From Methylococcaceae bacterium (GTDB lineage: Bacteria; Pseudomonadota; Gammaproteobacteria; Methylococcales; Methylomonadaceae): a DNA stretch of 6,667 nucleotides. Each line of letters begins with the position of its first letter. The first letter of the stretch is position 1. The stretch lies in contig SXIZ01000241.1 of NCBI GenBank assembly GCA_005779525.1, forward strand, positions 1-6,667, in the 5' to 3' direction. Both the position numbers and the translations under genes were made by a program. The notes under the pieces are model-generated. The model was not told where the DNA came from and did not search any database. It saw only the letters and a program-made list of their open reading frames with translations. This document shows positions 6,386-6,667 of this stretch, one piece after another.

Positions 6386-6414
6386 ATTGTATCGCGACAC
6401 GTTATGCTTTACAA
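6386..6414 (-). promoter_or_regulatory. higBA promoter
   Basis: On the minus strand, TTGTAA (6409-6414; 4 of 6 matches to TTGACA), exactly 17 bases, then TACAAT (6386-6391; 5 of 6 matches to TATAAT). The expected start of transcription, six to eight bases beyond the -10 box, falls on the higB ATG at 6380-6378. The outer ends TTGTA and TACAA are inverted copies of each other. Confidence 0.65.
6389..6400. promoter_or_regulatory. Candidate HigA operator
   Basis: The 12-mer GTATCGCGACAC is a palindrome with the pattern GT-N-TCGCGA-N-AC (10 of 12 positions symmetric). It overlaps the -10 box of the higBA promoter, where binding by HigA or the HigBA complex would block RNA polymerase. Autorepression through such sites is usual for higBA; binding here is inferred. 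Confidence 0.45.
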
Positions 6415-6667
6415 ATAATTTATTACGTAACTTGGTAAATATTTTGGCAGCGAGTTTATGAAGCGTGGCGAAATCGCATATTGGAATGCGCAGCTTTCAC
6501 TAGCTTAAGAAAATAGTATTCTGTTTCTGAGTAAGCGCAATGGTCCGATGAGTCTGAGAGAGTAGTAGGACAGAATGCCGTTACGGAGCGGAGTCATTGA
6601 TCTAGAATTTGCCTGAGGGCGAACATTCGAAATCCAGAATTGATTTACAGTAAGCAAATCGCAGGAG
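6415..6667. other. Non-coding region upstream of higBA; possible ribosome binding site at the right edge
   Basis: No supported gene on either strand. The plus strand has a 16-codon frame (6458-6508) without a ribosome binding site, and the minus strand has an open stretch from the right edge to a stop at 6505-6507 whose translation resembles no known protein. Short repeats are present: TCTAGAATT/TCCAGAATT copies and GATTT/AAATC arms between 6600 and 6660. The final AGGAG (6663-6667) could be the Shine-Dalgarno sequence of a plus-strand gene starting just outside the window, divergent from higBA. Confidence 0.4.

Noticed and set aside
6458..6508. A 16-codon plus-strand frame beginning MKRGEIAYW, resembling the start of MazF/PemK toxins
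   Set aside because: Only the first few residues are similar, it stops after 16 codons, the same frame downstream has several stops, and no ribosome binding site is present.
6542..6575. A CCGATGAGTC segment recalling the core of a hammerhead ribozyme
   Set aside because: The core has a mismatch, the required GAAA is not placed at the other side of stem II and no cleavage-site helix is visible.
6535..6585. A stretch with ATGGT, GAGAGTAG and TGCC in the order seen in the 3' half of 5S rRNA
   Set aside because: Spacing is wrong, helix IV cannot form properly and the conserved 5' half with its CCGAACTC region is absent upstream.
6505..6666. A minus-strand open frame entering from the right edge (53 codons)
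   Set aside because: Its translation has no recognisable similarity, and an open frame of this length is expected by chance.

Overview
The window looks like a stretch of a gammaproteobacterial chromosome with moderate G+C. The main reason is a complete creB-creC-creD block whose three products follow the Escherichia coli CreB, CreC and CreD proteins closely in length, order and motifs. A genus cannot be named from the sequence. Every gene I can support lies on the minus strand, so transcription runs from high to low coordinates.

Right part (about 4900-6667): a higBA toxin-antitoxin pair (toxin gene first), with a well-formed promoter and a palindromic operator candidate directly in front of higB, so that higB may be translated from a leaderless mRNA. 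A 278-residue protein of unknown function follows 58 bp downstream of higA. These three genes look like a small accessory cassette placed upstream of the cre block. The last 250 bases (6415-6667) hold no supported gene; an AGGAG at the extreme right edge could be the ribosome binding site of a plus-strand gene outside the window.

Centre (about 1034-4660): creB (OmpR-type response regulator), creC (membrane sensor histidine kinase) and creD (inner-membrane protein, the classic target of the CreBC system). A sigma70-like promoter sits just before creB and gives a very short leader. A tandem 11-bp repeat beginning with TTCAC lies at the 3' end of creC, upstream of creD, and resembles the cre tag bound by CreB. 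The E. coli creA gene is not in front of creB here. CreC has a normal phosphoacceptor His, but the next residue is Gln instead of the usual acidic residue and the G1 box of the ATPase domain is altered (Asp to Asn, second Gly to Leu).

Left part (1-1033): a 289-bp spacer with two hairpins follows creD, then a small LEA14/WHy-domain lipoprotein, an inverted repeat, and the first 50 codons of a secreted protein that runs off the left edge. No CRISPR array, tRNA, rRNA or recognisable insertion sequence was seen. The most interesting points are the altered CreC catalytic boxes, the candidate CreB site, and the uncharacterised gene linked to higBA.
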